Shown here: positions 16,057-25,246 of the stretch, one piece after another | Layout of the letters: each line of letters begins with the position of its first letter | How positions within the stretch are numbered: position 1 is the first letter of the stretch | Assembly: GCA_020846005.1 (NCBI GenBank) | Contig: JADLEQ010000018.1 | Location: forward strand, 1-43,049 | Origin: Polyangiaceae bacterium | GTDB taxonomy: Bacteria > Myxococcota_A > Polyangia > Polyangiales > Polyangiaceae | Length of the DNA stretch: 43,049 bases | Direction: 5' to 3' | Made by a program: the position numbers and the translations under genes | The notes under the pieces: generated by a model | What the model saw: only the letters and a program-made list of their open reading frames with translations | Database searches by the model: none | What the model was told of the DNA's origin: nothing

Positions 16057-18495
16057 GAACTTCGCATCGTCGACGAGCGGCTGCCCGGCGCAGCGCCGGT
16101 GAGCGAGCACTCCCTCTTCGGCCCCGTCGCCGGCGCGTGTCCGGTCGCCGCCGAGCCGACCGCGCTCCCCACGGGGGCGCCTGCCGGGTGGACGCGGCTC
16201 CGCCTCGGCGGCGAGTGGTCGCGGCTGCCCCTCGCCGAGGATCCCCACGCGGTGGCCGCGCTCCCGCCGCTCGGCGACCCCGCCTGGCAGCGCGCCTTCG
16301 TGCCGGACTGCTTCGGCGAAGAGGCGGCCCTCTCGGCGCATTTCGGGCCCGTTTACTACCGTCGCCGGCTGCCCGGCGTGGCGTCACCCCGGGCGCGGCT
16401 CGTCTTCCCTGCCGTCGACTACCTCTGCGACGCGTGGCTCGGCGAGTCGCACCTCGGCCGCCACGAGGGGTACTTCGCTCCGTTCGCGTTCGAGCTCGGC
16501 GCCGTCCCCGCGCGCGCGGAGCTCACCGTACGCGTGCAGGATCCGCTCGAGGAGCTCGATCCCACGCTGCCGTTCCTCCTGCACGCGAAGCGCGTGATCA
16601 AGGGCGTGCTCAAGTACCACGACTCGCGCCCGGGCGGCCTCCCGGGCCTGCACACGCCGGGGTGGACCTCGCGCGAGGGTCAGTCGAGGACGACCGCGGG
16701 GATCACCGGGGAGCCCTGGCTCGAGACGACCGGCCCAGCGCGTCTCGACGCGGTGTTCGTCACGCCGCTGGACGCTCCCGCCGGCCGGGTGCACGTGGCG
16801 GTCGTCTTCTCGTGGCTCGAGCCGAGCGACGGCGAGGTCGTCCTCGAGCTCGAGCTCACCCCCCCCGAGGGCGCCGCCGATCGCGCCGCCGTCCGCGTGA
16901 TCGCCGCGCCCGGGGCGTCGCGCGTGGACCTGGAGCTGGTGGTGCCCGCCCCGCGTCTGTGGTGGCCACGGGCGCTCGCCGAGCTCGGGCTGCCGGCGCT
17001 CTACTCCCTCCGCGTGCGGGCGCACGGGGCCGGGGTCGTCTCGAGCGAGCGCGCGACGCGCTTCGGGCTGCGCACCGCGCGGCTCGCCGGAGAGCCGAAG
17101 CAGCTGCTCGTGAACGAGCGGCCCGCGTACGTGAAGGCGGTGAACTACATCCCCGTCCAGCACTTCGCGCGGGTGGACGCAGCGTTCTACGCGCGCGACC
17201 TCGAGCTGGCGGCGGCGGCGCACCTCGGCTCGATCGGCGTGCATGGGCACGTCCAGGCGCCGGGCTGCTACGACGCCGCGGACGACGCCGGCTTCCTGGT
17301 GTTCCAGGACTTCCCGCTGCAGTGGCACTACGCCGCGGGGAAGGTGAACGGCCCTGGCTTCGTCGAGCGCGCGTGCGCGCAGCTCGCGGAGATGATCTAC
17401 CTGCTGCACAATCACCCGAGCGTCGTCTACTGGGCCTGCCACAACGAGCCGACGGCGCTCTTCGTCCCCGGCATGCCGCCCGACGCGGATCAGGATCCTG
17501 ACAACCAGCTCCTCGACGAGGCGCTCGAGCGGACGGCGCGAACCGTCGAACGCCACCGGCACGTCCACCGCGCGTCCGGCATCGGGGACGACCTGCACGT
17601 GTACGACGGCTCGATCCTCGGGGGCGACCTCTTCGACGTGCGCAAGCACGTGACGTGGTTCGTCTCGGAGTACGGCTTCTGGACGCTCGGCGACCAGGCG
17701 TGTCGCTGGGGCCTCACCGGCTGGCCACCGGACGACCACGAGCTGACGGAGTGGGTGAAGCGCCTGTCCTTCGGCGGCTCCACGCTCGCGTACGTCGGGC
17801 TGCCGGAGCGCTTCGCGAGCTTCGACGAGTGGCGGTTCGCCACCGAGGCGTACGGCGCCCAGCTCGCCAAGATCCACACCGAGTGGTTCCGTATGCAACG
17901 CGGTACCGTGAACGCGTGGCGCTGGCACTTCTTCGCTGACTGGTGGGGCTGGGCCGGCGGCGGCCTCGTGGATCGCGATCGCCGGCCGAAGGCGACGTAC
18001 CGCGCGCTCCAGGCGGCCGCGCGACCGCTCCTCGTCGCGAGCGCGCAGAGCCGATCCGCGTACCCGCCGGGGACGCGCCGCGAGCTGCCGATCGTCGTCT
18101 GCAACGACCGCCTGGAAGCGCGTGAGATCCGCGTGCGCTGGCGCTGGCGTCGGGTGGAGGAGGCGCTCGTCCTCGGCGCAGATCCCGACGCCGCGGCGCG
18201 CTTCCACGTGCCGGCGCCCGCGGCCGGCCATTTCGTCGCGATGCCCGGCGAGCCCTTCGGCCACGTCCACTCCGAGGCGGGGACGATCGCCGAGGGGGAG
18301 CTCCTGGGCGTCGCCGAGGCGGAGAGCGCCGTGCTCCTCGACGCCGTGAACGTCCGACTGCCCGACGAGCCGCTCGCGGCCTGCGTGCTCGAGCTCGAGT
18401 GGGACGGCGACCAGCGCAACGAGCTCCTGCTCCTCGCCGCGCCAGGCTCCTGGTCGCCGGGGCCGGGGCTTCATCGGGTGAGGCCGGGCGCGTGA
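16054..18495 (+). CDS. GH2 family glycoside hydrolase (beta-mannosidase-like)
   Basis: An 813-residue protein without a signal peptide, so probably cytoplasmic. An N-terminal jelly-roll (VYYRRRLPG, VFPAVDYLCDAWLGESHLGRHEGYF) leads to immunoglobulin-like and barrel domains typical of clan GH-A family 2. The acid/base Glu465 sits in ACHNEPT and the nucleophile Glu539 in FVSEYGFW, both at the expected strand ends. WWPRALAELGLPALYSLRV is a signature of the beta-mannosidase/beta-galactosidase group. The likely role is hydrolysis of terminal beta-mannose or a related sugar from imported oligosaccharides, but the specificity is inferred from resemblance only. Its TGA overlaps the GTG of the following thioredoxin-like gene (GTGA). 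Confidence 0.85.
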   Translation: MELRIVDERLPGAAPVSEHSLFGPVAGACPVAAEPTALPTGAPAGWTRLRLGGEWSRLPLAEDPHAVAALPPLGDPAWQRAFVPDCFGEEAALSAHFGPVYYRRRLPGVASPRARLVFPAVDYLCDAWLGESHLGRHEGYFAPFAFELGAVPARAELTVRVQDPLEELDPTLPFLLHAKRVIKGVLKYHDSRPGGLPGLHTPGWTSREGQSRTTAGITGEPWLETTGPARLDAVFVTPLDAPAGRVHVAVVFSWLEPSDGEVVLELELTPPEGAADRAAVRVIAAPGASRVDLELVVPAPRLWWPRALAELGLPALYSLRVRAHGAGVVSSERATRFGLRTARLAGEPKQLLVNERPAYVKAVNYIPVQHFARVDAAFYARDLELAAAAHLGSIGVHGHVQAPGCYDAADDAGFLVFQDFPLQWHYAAGKVNGPGFVERACAQLAEMIYLLHNHPSVVYWACHNEPTALFVPGMPPDADQDPDNQLLDEALERTARTVERHRHVHRASGIGDDLHVYDGSILGGDLFDVRKHVTWFVSEYGFWTLGDQACRWGLTGWPPDDHELTEWVKRLSFGGSTLAYVGLPERFASFDEWRFATEAYGAQLAKIHTEWFRMQRGTVNAWRWHFFADWWGWAGGGLVDRDRRPKATYRALQAAARPLLVASAQSRSAYPPGTRRELPIVVCNDRLEAREIRVRWRWRRVEEALVLGADPDAAARFHVPAPAAGHFVAMPGEPFGHVHSEAGTIAEGELLGVAEAESAVLLDAVNVRLPDEPLAACVLELEWDGDQRNELLLLAAPGSWSPGPGLHRVRPGA

Positions 18496-19025
18496 GGGCG
18501 GGGAGGGCGCCGCGCCGCCTCGTGCGGATCGCCTTGCTGCTCGCGCTGTCGGCCGGCGCTTGCGGGGGTGGCGCGGTCGCGCGAGGCGGCCCGATGCCTC
18601 CGAGCGCGCCCCACCAGCTCGCCGGTCGCCCGCTCCCGGCCTTCGCGAGGCCGGCGCTCAGCGGAGCGCGCTTCGACCTCGCGGCGACCCGGGGCCAGGT
18701 GACGATCGTGAAGTTCTTCGCGCGCTACTGCGAGCCCTGCAAGCGCACGCTCCCCGCCGTGCAGCGGCTGCACACCGAGCTCCCCGAGGTCGCGCTGGTG
18801 GGGATCTCGGAGGACGAGTCCGAGGAGGACGCCCGCGCGCTCGTCGCCGCGTACGGCCTCGCGTTCCCGGTGGTGTTGGACCGCGGGAACGTGCTCGCCG
18901 GACGCTACCGCGTGACGGACCTGCCCGTGACGTTCGTCGCCGACCGCGCTGGCAACCTCGCCTGGGTCGGGGGTCCCGACCAGAGCGAGGCCGATCTCGA
19001 GGCTGCGGTCCGCTCCCTGCTCTGA
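18492..19025 (+). CDS. Thioredoxin-fold (TlpA/redoxin-like) lipoprotein
   Basis: A 177-residue exported thiol-disulfide protein. The GTG overlaps the GH2 stop by GTGA, implying coupling. The signal peptide ends in LSAGAC (Cys24), then a short linker, then a redoxin domain: PAFARPALSGARFDL, KFFARYCEPCKRTLP with the active-site CxxC at Cys80/Cys83, and the cis-Pro segment VTDLPVTFV. Such proteins reduce or isomerise periplasmic disulfides or serve cytochrome c maturation. A role in handling the many Cys-rich lipoproteins encoded nearby is attractive but is inference; co-transcription with a cytoplasmic GH2 enzyme gives no hint. Confidence 0.88.
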   Translation: MRAGRAPRRLVRIALLLALSAGACGGGAVARGGPMPPSAPHQLAGRPLPAFARPALSGARFDLAATRGQVTIVKFFARYCEPCKRTLPAVQRLHTELPEVALVGISEDESEEDARALVAAYGLAFPVVLDRGNVLAGRYRVTDLPVTFVADRAGNLAWVGGPDQSEADLEAAVRSLL

Positions 19026-19028
19026 CTC

Positions 19029-19045
19029 ACCGGGGCGACCCCGGT
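19029..19045. terminator. Candidate bidirectional terminator hairpin
   Basis: ACCGGGG (19029-19035) and CCCCGGT (19039-19045) form a 7-bp stem with a 3-base loop, in the 60-base gap between convergent genes. CCCCGG can alternatively pair with CCGGGG just downstream. No T-tract. Confidence 0.38.
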
Positions 19046-19085
19046 CCTCGGCCGGGGCGCGCGATCCTGGCCCACTCGCTCGGGC

Positions 19086-22000
19086 TCACCGCGAGCGCGA
19101 CGCGCCGCCACGCCGCCGGCGCGCCGCTAGCGCCGCGATCCCCACGAGCGCCAGCCAGCCCGCGCGACCCGGAGCCGGCGAGCCCGGGACTCGGCAGCCG
19201 CAGCCGCCGTCGTCCGCGGCGGCGGCCCCACCGCCGGTCGCGACGCACGTGCTCGTCCCCGTGTCGCAGACGAAGCCCGTCACGCAGTCCTCCGTCACGG
19301 TGCACGACGCCTTGCAGCTCCCGTCGGCCGAGCACAGGTACGGCGAGCAGTCGGTCGTCGTCCCGTCGACGCCCGTCACCGTGTGATCGCCGTCGCAGGT
19401 CGCGCCGGAGACGCAGCGCCCCGTCGCGACCTCGCACCGCGCGCCGCCGCGGCACTCCGCGTCCGCCGCGCAGCGCGTGAGGCACGCCGTGGCGCCGCAG
19501 GCGTACGGCTCGCACTCCTTCGTCCGCTCGGCCGGGCACACGCCCGTGCCATCACAGGTCGCGCCCGACGTCTCGACGCCGCCCGCGCACGACTCGGCGC
19601 GGCACTCGACCTCGATCCCGACGAACCCCGCGCACGTCGTCGTGCTCTTGGTGCCGTCGCAGGTCCGCGCCTCGCAGGGGTCACCGCCTGCCGCGCCGGG
19701 GCAGGCCACGCGGGCGCCGTGCGGCGCGCCGTTGATCGGCGAGCACGTGCCGAGCTTCGTCGCCACGTCGCACGCCTCGCACTGGCCGTCGCAGGACGCG
19801 TCGCAGCAGACGCCGTCGACGCAGTTGCCGCTCGAGCACGTGCGCGCCTCCGTGCACGTCTCGCCGTTCGGGCGCTTCTGCGTGCAGGTGCCCGAGGTGG
19901 CCTCGCAGAAGGCGGCGCCGGCGCAGTCGTCGTCCACCGCGCACGTGGATCGGCACGAGCTGCCGAGGCAGGCGTACAGGCCGCAGTCGACCTGGCTCTG
20001 CGCGTTGCACGTGCCGGCGCCATCACACGAGAAGCCCGTCTGCGTGTTGCCCTGGCAGGTCGTGAGGCCGCACGGTGCGCCGTTCGCGTAGACCTGGCAC
20101 TGCCCGGCCCCGTCGCAGAGGCCGTTGCGATCGCAGCTCGGCGCGCCGTCATCCGGGCAGTCGTCGTGCGGGTCCTCGCCCTCCTGGGCGGGGCCGCACG
20201 CGCCGTCGGCCCCGGTCGTCTTGGTCGCCGCTGCGCACGACTGGCACGTCCCGTTGCAGGCGGTGTCGCAGCAGACCCCATCCACGCAGAAGCCGCTCGC
20301 GCACTCCAGCGCGGCGCTGCAAGCGGTGCCGTCGGTCACCTTCGCGACGCAGGTCGAGCCCGCGCAGTAGTGACCGGGCGCGCAATCCGACTGCCCGGTG
20401 CAGCTCGCGCTGCAGGTCGTCCCGGTGCAGAGGTACGGCGCGCAGGAGCTCGACTGGCCGTCCACGCACGCGCCGAAGCCGTCACACAGCCGGCCGGTGA
20501 CGGTGAGCGTGTCCGTGCAGACGGTGCCGCTGCCGCACGCCGTCGACGTGCCCCACTTGGCGCAAGCGCGCGCGCCGTCGCAGGCGCCCGTCTGCCCGCA
20601 CGTCTCCGGGAGGTCGGCCGCGCAGTCGTTGTCCGGGTCGTCGCCGGAGACGACGGCGCCGCAAGCGCCGTCCGCGCCGCCGCCCTTCTTCGCCGCGGAG
20701 CACGCCTCGCAGAGGCCGTCACAGAGCTGGTCGCAGCAGAAGCCGTCGACGCAGTTCCCGCTCGTGCACATCGAGTCCTTGGTGCACGCGACGCCGTTGG
20801 CTTCGTCCGGCGTGCAGGCGTTCGCCGAGCTGCAGTACGCCGACGCGACGCAGCCCGCGTCGTCTGCGCAGCTCGTCCCGCACGCGTTACCGCTGCACAC
20901 GTACGGCGCGCACGGGGTCGTCTGCGACGGCACGCAGGCGCCCGCGCCGTCGCAGGAGGAGCCCGTCTGCGTGCCGCTCGTGCAGGTCGTCGTGCCGCAG
21001 GCGGTCCCGCTCGCGTAGTACCCGCAGCTCCCGACGCCGGAGCACGTCCCGTTGAAGCCGCAGCCGGAAGCGCCCTGGTCGGCGCACTCGGAGTCGGGGT
21101 CGGTGTCCGCGGTGACGCTCGCGCACTGGCCGTTCGGCTGCCCCGTCTTGGCGTTGCTGCACGCCTGGCAGGTCCCCGTGCAGGGGCCGTCGCAGCAGCG
21201 GCCGTCGACGCAGTTGCCGCTGGTGCACTCGGCCGCGCCCCCACACGTCTGGCCGATGGACTTGTCCGGCGTGCAGGTCGTCCCCGCGCAGTGGTAGCTG
21301 CTCACGCAGTCGTTGTTGCTGGCGCAGGAGGCGCCACAGGTGGTGCCCGCGCAGACGTACGGATGGCACTGCGTCGTGTTGCTCGGCGAGCAGGTGCCGA
21401 AGCCGTCACAGCCGTAGCCCGTCTGGGTGCCGCCGGAGCAGGTCGACGCCCCGCACGCCGTGCCGGCGGCGTAGAGCTGGCAGGCGCCGGCGCCGTTGCA
21501 GGCGCCGTTGCGGTCGCAGCCGGCCGCGCCGTCGTCGGGGCAGTCGCCGTCGGGATCGCTCCCGGCGACGATGTTGCCGCAGACGCCGTTGGCGCCGGCG
21601 CCCTTCTTCGCGCTCGAGCAGGCCTTGCAGCCCTCGTCGCAGAGCTGGTCGCAGCAGTAACCATCGGCGCAGTGCCCGCTCACGCACTGGTCGCCGGCGG
21701 TGCACGCAGCCCCGTTCGCCTGGTCGGCCTTGCACTGGGAGTCCGTCGTGTCGCAGTAGCTCGAGGCGACGCAGTGGGACGTGAGCGTGCAGCTCGTGCG
21801 GCACGCCGAGGTGTTCAGGCAATTGTACGGTGAGCACGACACGGTCGACGACTGGCAGGTGCCGAGGCCGTCGCACGCGTACGACGTCAGGGTCGTGCCC
21901 GAGCACGAGTTCGGCTGGCAGCTCGTCGCCGCGGCGTAGAGCTGGCACGCGCCAGCGCCGTCGCACACGCCGCTTCGGTCGCAGGTGGCCGCGCCGTCGT

Positions 22001-24008
22001 TCGGGCAGTCGCTGTCCGGGTCCGTCCCGGCCTGCACGTCGCCGCACGCGCCGTCGGCGCCGCCGCCCTTCTTGGCGGCGGTGCACGCGCGGCACCCGCC
22101 GGTGCACGCCTCGTCGCAGCAGACGCCGTCGACGCAGAAGCCCGTCAGGCACTGGTTCGTGGCGGTGCACGCCTGCCCGTCGCCGCGCTCGACGTAGAGA
22201 TCTGCGCCGGCCGAGGAGCCGTAGCCGCACGAGCTCGTGGTCGCGCCTCCGGCCATGAGGATGTCGCCGTTCGCGAGCGCCACGGCCGCGTGCAGCATCC
22301 GCCGCGACGACATGGAGCCGACCGACGGCGAGAGCGTGGAGCCGGGATCGTAGAGTTCGGCGGTCGTCAGGATCCCGGACCCGCTGCAGCCCCCGCTGAC
22401 GAAGACCTTGCCGTCCTGCGGGCGGAGGGTCGCGGTGTGCGAGTACCGGGCCGAGCTGAGGTTGCCCGCGGTGGTGAACCCGGTGCCGTACGCGTAGTTG
22501 AGGATGGAGGTGACCGCGGAGGCGGTGGTCTGGCCTCCGAGGATCGCGACCGAGCCGTTCGGCAGCAGCGTCGAGGTGTGGTGGCTGCGCTTGAAGGCGA
22601 ACGTCCCCGCGGACGCCCAGCTCCCGATCCCGGCGCTGGGCGTGTAGAGCTCCGCGGAGTCGAGGTAGTCGCTCGGGCCGATCCCGCCGGTGACCAGGAC
22701 GCGCCCGGCCGCGGGCATCCACGTCGCGGCCGCGCCCGCGCGGGCGGCGGACATCGACGGCCCCGCCACCCACGAGTTCGAGGACTCGGTGTAGATCGCC
22801 GTGGTCGCGGTCATCGTGGCTGTCGACGAGGTGTCGTATCCGCCAGCGATCAGCACGCGCCCGCCGCTGAACGGCGCGGCGACGTGCTGGCGACGGGTGC
22901 CGGCGAAAGACCCGGCGGAGCTCCACTTCCCCGTGCCAGGGTCGTATCGCTCGGCGCTCGTCTGGACGACCGAGGTCGAGCTCGACCCGCCGGCGACCAG
23001 CACCTGGCCGTCCGAGAGGAGGGTCGTCGAGTGGTCCCACCGACCGGTCGCGAGCGCATAAGTCGCCGCGAAAGTGCCCGAGACGCGGTCGTAGAGCTCG
23101 CACGACGAGACGACGAAGCCGGGCCCGCTCAACGAGAACCCGCCGGTGATGAGCGCGAGCCCGTCGGCCAGCAGGACGGCCCCGTGCGCCGCCCTCGCGG
23201 TCGCCAGCGAGTCCGTCGCCTGCCAGACGGGATCGACCACCAGCGGGTACTCGAGCCCCGCCGGCCACGACACCTCCACCGTGCAGCTCCCCTTGCCGGG
23301 TGGCGTCACCGGGCGGCCCCACGGCGCGGCGGGCGACCGATCCGCGGCGCAGTCGACCACCCGGATCGACGCCGCGCGCCTCTCCCCGCGGGCATCCATC
23401 ACCCACGGCGCGAGCGCCCGCAGCCGCGGCGCCCCGCTCGCGTCGAGCAGCTCCACGACGGCGTCGACCTGCCGGAGCCCGGCGACCCCCCGCTCGAGCT
23501 CGACCACGTAGGCGAGCCGCTCCGCGGCGGGCGGGCGCGCGAGCGTCACGTAGTCCTCCGTCCCGCGGGCGTCGGCCCGCTGCACGACGCTCGAGCCCTC
23601 CCCGAGCGCGCCCAGGTAGGCGGCGTGGTCGGCGTCGACCTCGGCCGCCGCTGGCGCCACGCCGACGCGGCGGACCTCGACGCTCGCGCCGCTCCGCGCG
23701 TCCTCGATGCGGAACGCGCCGTCCGCCGATCGCGGCAGCCACACGCGCGCCGTCGGCTCGACGTTCGCCGCCACGACGCCGCGCAGGCGCCCCGCGTCGG
23801 GCTCGAGCGTGGCCACGTCGGGCGGCGCCGGGGCGAGCTCGCGGATCGTCGCCGCCGCGCGGCGAGCGGCGTCGCTCACGTGCGCCGCGGCCGCGCTCGC
23901 CGGCGGCGACGCGTCGGCGTCGCCGGGCGCGGCGCCACGATCTCCGCACCCTGAGGTCACGAGGACGAAACCCAGCACGACCGCCGCGCGGCGGGACACC
24001 CGATGCAT
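19086..24008 (-). CDS. Giant kelch plus Cys-module surface protein with lipobox and MYXO-CTERM tail
   Basis: 1640 residues. The N-terminus is a signal peptide ending in LVTSGC (Cys21). Residues about 40-260 look like a beta-type N-terminal domain. About 265-605 is a kelch-type propeller with repeated HSTTLLSDGQVLVAGG-like blades. About 608-1590 consists of six Cys-rich modules of roughly 150 residues plus a half module, each with SGNCVDG-CCD, an AKKGGGADGACG-like segment, DPD-DC, GTQTG-CDG and PY-C elements. The end has the MYXO-CTERM layout: GCGC, a Pro/Gly spacer, a hydrophobic helix (WLALVGIAALAA) and RRRR. MYXO-CTERM is the proposed sorting tail of myxobacterial surface proteins. Both ends therefore carry processing signals, which is odd. 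Likely an adhesive or receptor-like surface protein. Confidence 0.9.
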   Translation of the reverse strand: MHRVSRRAAVVLGFVLVTSGCGDRGAAPGDADASPPASAAAAHVSDAARRAAATIRELAPAPPDVATLEPDAGRLRGVVAANVEPTARVWLPRSADGAFRIEDARSGASVEVRRVGVAPAAAEVDADHAAYLGALGEGSSVVQRADARGTEDYVTLARPPAAERLAYVVELERGVAGLRQVDAVVELLDASGAPRLRALAPWVMDARGERRAASIRVVDCAADRSPAAPWGRPVTPPGKGSCTVEVSWPAGLEYPLVVDPVWQATDSLATARAAHGAVLLADGLALITGGFSLSGPGFVVSSCELYDRVSGTFAATYALATGRWDHSTTLLSDGQVLVAGGSSSTSVVQTSAERYDPGTGKWSSAGSFAGTRRQHVAAPFSGGRVLIAGGYDTSSTATMTATTAIYTESSNSWVAGPSMSAARAGAAATWMPAAGRVLVTGGIGPSDYLDSAELYTPSAGIGSWASAGTFAFKRSHHTSTLLPNGSVAILGGQTTASAVTSILNYAYGTGFTTAGNLSSARYSHTATLRPQDGKVFVSGGCSGSGILTTAELYDPGSTLSPSVGSMSSRRMLHAAVALANGDILMAGGATTSSCGYGSSAGADLYVERGDGQACTATNQCLTGFCVDGVCCDEACTGGCRACTAAKKGGGADGACGDVQAGTDPDSDCPNDGAATCDRSGVCDGAGACQLYAAATSCQPNSCSGTTLTSYACDGLGTCQSSTVSCSPYNCLNTSACRTSCTLTSHCVASSYCDTTDSQCKADQANGAACTAGDQCVSGHCADGYCCDQLCDEGCKACSSAKKGAGANGVCGNIVAGSDPDGDCPDDGAAGCDRNGACNGAGACQLYAAGTACGASTCSGGTQTGYGCDGFGTCSPSNTTQCHPYVCAGTTCGASCASNNDCVSSYHCAGTTCTPDKSIGQTCGGAAECTSGNCVDGRCCDGPCTGTCQACSNAKTGQPNGQCASVTADTDPDSECADQGASGCGFNGTCSGVGSCGYYASGTACGTTTCTSGTQTGSSCDGAGACVPSQTTPCAPYVCSGNACGTSCADDAGCVASAYCSSANACTPDEANGVACTKDSMCTSGNCVDGFCCDQLCDGLCEACSAAKKGGGADGACGAVVSGDDPDNDCAADLPETCGQTGACDGARACAKWGTSTACGSGTVCTDTLTVTGRLCDGFGACVDGQSSSCAPYLCTGTTCSASCTGQSDCAPGHYCAGSTCVAKVTDGTACSAALECASGFCVDGVCCDTACNGTCQSCAAATKTTGADGACGPAQEGEDPHDDCPDDGAPSCDRNGLCDGAGQCQVYANGAPCGLTTCQGNTQTGFSCDGAGTCNAQSQVDCGLYACLGSSCRSTCAVDDDCAGAAFCEATSGTCTQKRPNGETCTEARTCSSGNCVDGVCCDASCDGQCEACDVATKLGTCSPINGAPHGARVACPGAAGGDPCEARTCDGTKSTTTCAGFVGIEVECRAESCAGGVETSGATCDGTGVCPAERTKECEPYACGATACLTRCAADAECRGGARCEVATGRCVSGATCDGDHTVTGVDGTTTDCSPYLCSADGSCKASCTVTEDCVTGFVCDTGTSTCVATGGGAAAADDGGCGCRVPGSPAPGRAGWLALVGIAALAARRRRGGASRSR
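19240..22185 (-). repeat. Six and a half ~450-bp coding repeats (Cys modules)
   Basis: Protein-level tandem modules of about 150 residues, best seen from the recurring CVDG-CCD and DPD-DC elements. They are diverged in DNA but recognisable, with the last (C-terminal) module incomplete. Confidence 0.8.
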
Positions 24009-24020
24009 GGCGCGAGTCTA
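24006..24020 (-). promoter_or_regulatory. Leaderless promoter -10 (TAGACT) of the giant surface protein
   Basis: On the minus strand TAGACT (24020-24015) ends 6 bases before the ATG at 24008; no Shine-Dalgarno site. The promoter is divergent from that of the gene at 24091. Confidence 0.55.
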
Positions 24021-24077
24021 CCCGAGCGCACGCCGGGGGCGAGCGCGAAGGCCGAGCCCGCCAGCCGGTCCCTCTGC

Positions 24078-24093
24078 TAGGCTCCCGCGCGTG
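24078..24093 (+). promoter_or_regulatory. Leaderless promoter -10 (TAGGCT) of the phosphatase-like lipoprotein
   Basis: TAGGCT at 24078-24083, extended by TGC, ends 7 bases before the GTG at 24091. No Shine-Dalgarno site. Confidence 0.55.
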
Positions 24094-25212
24094 AAGCACC
24101 TCCAATCCTTGGGCTGGGCGGCTGTGGCGGGGCTCGCCTGCGCGTGCGGGACCAGCGGCGGCGCCGATCGCCCGGCGAACACGGGCGGCGCCGCCGGCAC
24201 CGCGGGCGCCGCCGGCGCGGACGCGAGCGCGAGCGGCGGCGCCGGCGGGGGCGGCACCACCGACTCCGGGCCGCCCCTCGGAGATCTCGTGGGTCCCGAG
24301 CCGGGGTTGAAGCTCGCGCTGTTCGGCGACCAAGGGAACAACGCGAACTCGCGCGCGCTCCTGAAGCTGATCGTCGATCAAGGCGCGGACGCCGTCGTCC
24401 ACCTCGGCGACTTCGACTACGCGGACGATCCGGTGGCCTGGGGCGCGCTCATGGCGGAGCTCGGAGACATCCCGTGGCTCGCCGTGGTCGGCAATCACGA
24501 TACCGACGCTTGGACGGGCTACCGGGAGGTGATCGATCAGCAGCTCGCGAAGTTCACCGCCGCGACCTGCACGGGCGAGCCCGGGGTGCAGCACGCGTGC
24601 ACGTTCCGTGGCGTCCACGTGATGCTGAGCGGGATCGGGCTCATGGGCACCGGGCACGAGGCCTTCCTCGAGGGGCAGCTCGCGTCGAGCAAGCACGTGT
24701 GGCGCCTCTGCGGTTGGCACCTGAATCAGCGTGACATGCAGCTCGGCGACAAGGGGGACGAGACGGGCTGGGACGTGCACGAGGTCTGCCAGGCGCGGGG
24801 GGGCATCATCGTGAACGGCCACGAGCACTCGTACGGCCGCACGCTCACGCTCACGGATGTCGGGAACTCCGCGAGCGGTCACGGGGCGACCGGGCCGTGG
24901 GACGAGCTCCGGGTCGCGCTCGGGTCGACGTACCTGATCGTCAGCGGGGCGGGTGGACAGAGCCTCAGGATGTACGACGCCGCCGAGCACGACGACGACA
25001 CGTGGTGGGCGGGCGGCTACGCGAGGGATGTCCGCATCGACGACGGCGTCCGCACCGACGGCCTCAACCTGCCGGCGGCCGGCGTCGTCTTCCTCGAGCT
25101 GGGGGTGGATGGCAATCCGCGCAAGGCGCGCGGCAAGTACCAGCTGGTCGACGGCTCGGTCGTCGACGAGTGGACTACGTACGTCGACACGACCGGGTTC
25201 AGCGGCGGCTGA
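24091..25212 (+). CDS. Purple-acid-phosphatase-like metallophosphoesterase lipoprotein
   Basis: A 373-residue exported protein. The GTG start opens a short signal peptide with candidate lipobox Cys17/Cys19, followed by a Gly/Ala/Ser linker to about residue 60. The phosphoesterase domain has FGDQG (Asp80), LGDFDYADD (about 105-113), GNHDTDAW (134-141) and GHEHSYGR (243-250), the metal-binding set of secreted purple acid phosphatase-like enzymes. Late residues (IVSGAGGQSLR) are also usual for that group. Expected activity is phosphomonoester or diester hydrolysis outside the cytoplasm; the substrate is unknown. It is transcribed divergently from the giant surface protein and convergently with the kinase pair. 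Confidence 0.87.
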   Translation: MKHLQSLGWAAVAGLACACGTSGGADRPANTGGAAGTAGAAGADASASGGAGGGGTTDSGPPLGDLVGPEPGLKLALFGDQGNNANSRALLKLIVDQGADAVVHLGDFDYADDPVAWGALMAELGDIPWLAVVGNHDTDAWTGYREVIDQQLAKFTAATCTGEPGVQHACTFRGVHVMLSGIGLMGTGHEAFLEGQLASSKHVWRLCGWHLNQRDMQLGDKGDETGWDVHEVCQARGGIIVNGHEHSYGRTLTLTDVGNSASGHGATGPWDELRVALGSTYLIVSGAGGQSLRMYDAAEHDDDTWWAGGYARDVRIDDGVRTDGLNLPAAGVVFLELGVDGNPRKARGKYQLVDGSVVDEWTTYVDTTGFSGG

Positions 25213-25246
25213 GTCGGTGGGCGGGGCGGCAGCTCGACCGCGCGTG

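Noticed and set aside
16384-18474. Long minus-strand frame opposite the GH2 enzyme
   Set aside because: The GH2 frame has catalytic NEP and SEYG motifs; the antisense frame is noise.
19383-21833. Long plus-strand frame opposite the Cys-module protein
   Set aside because: Arg/Ala-rich composition with no domain; it is the antisense shadow of a high-GC gene whose own frame has clear repeats and motifs.
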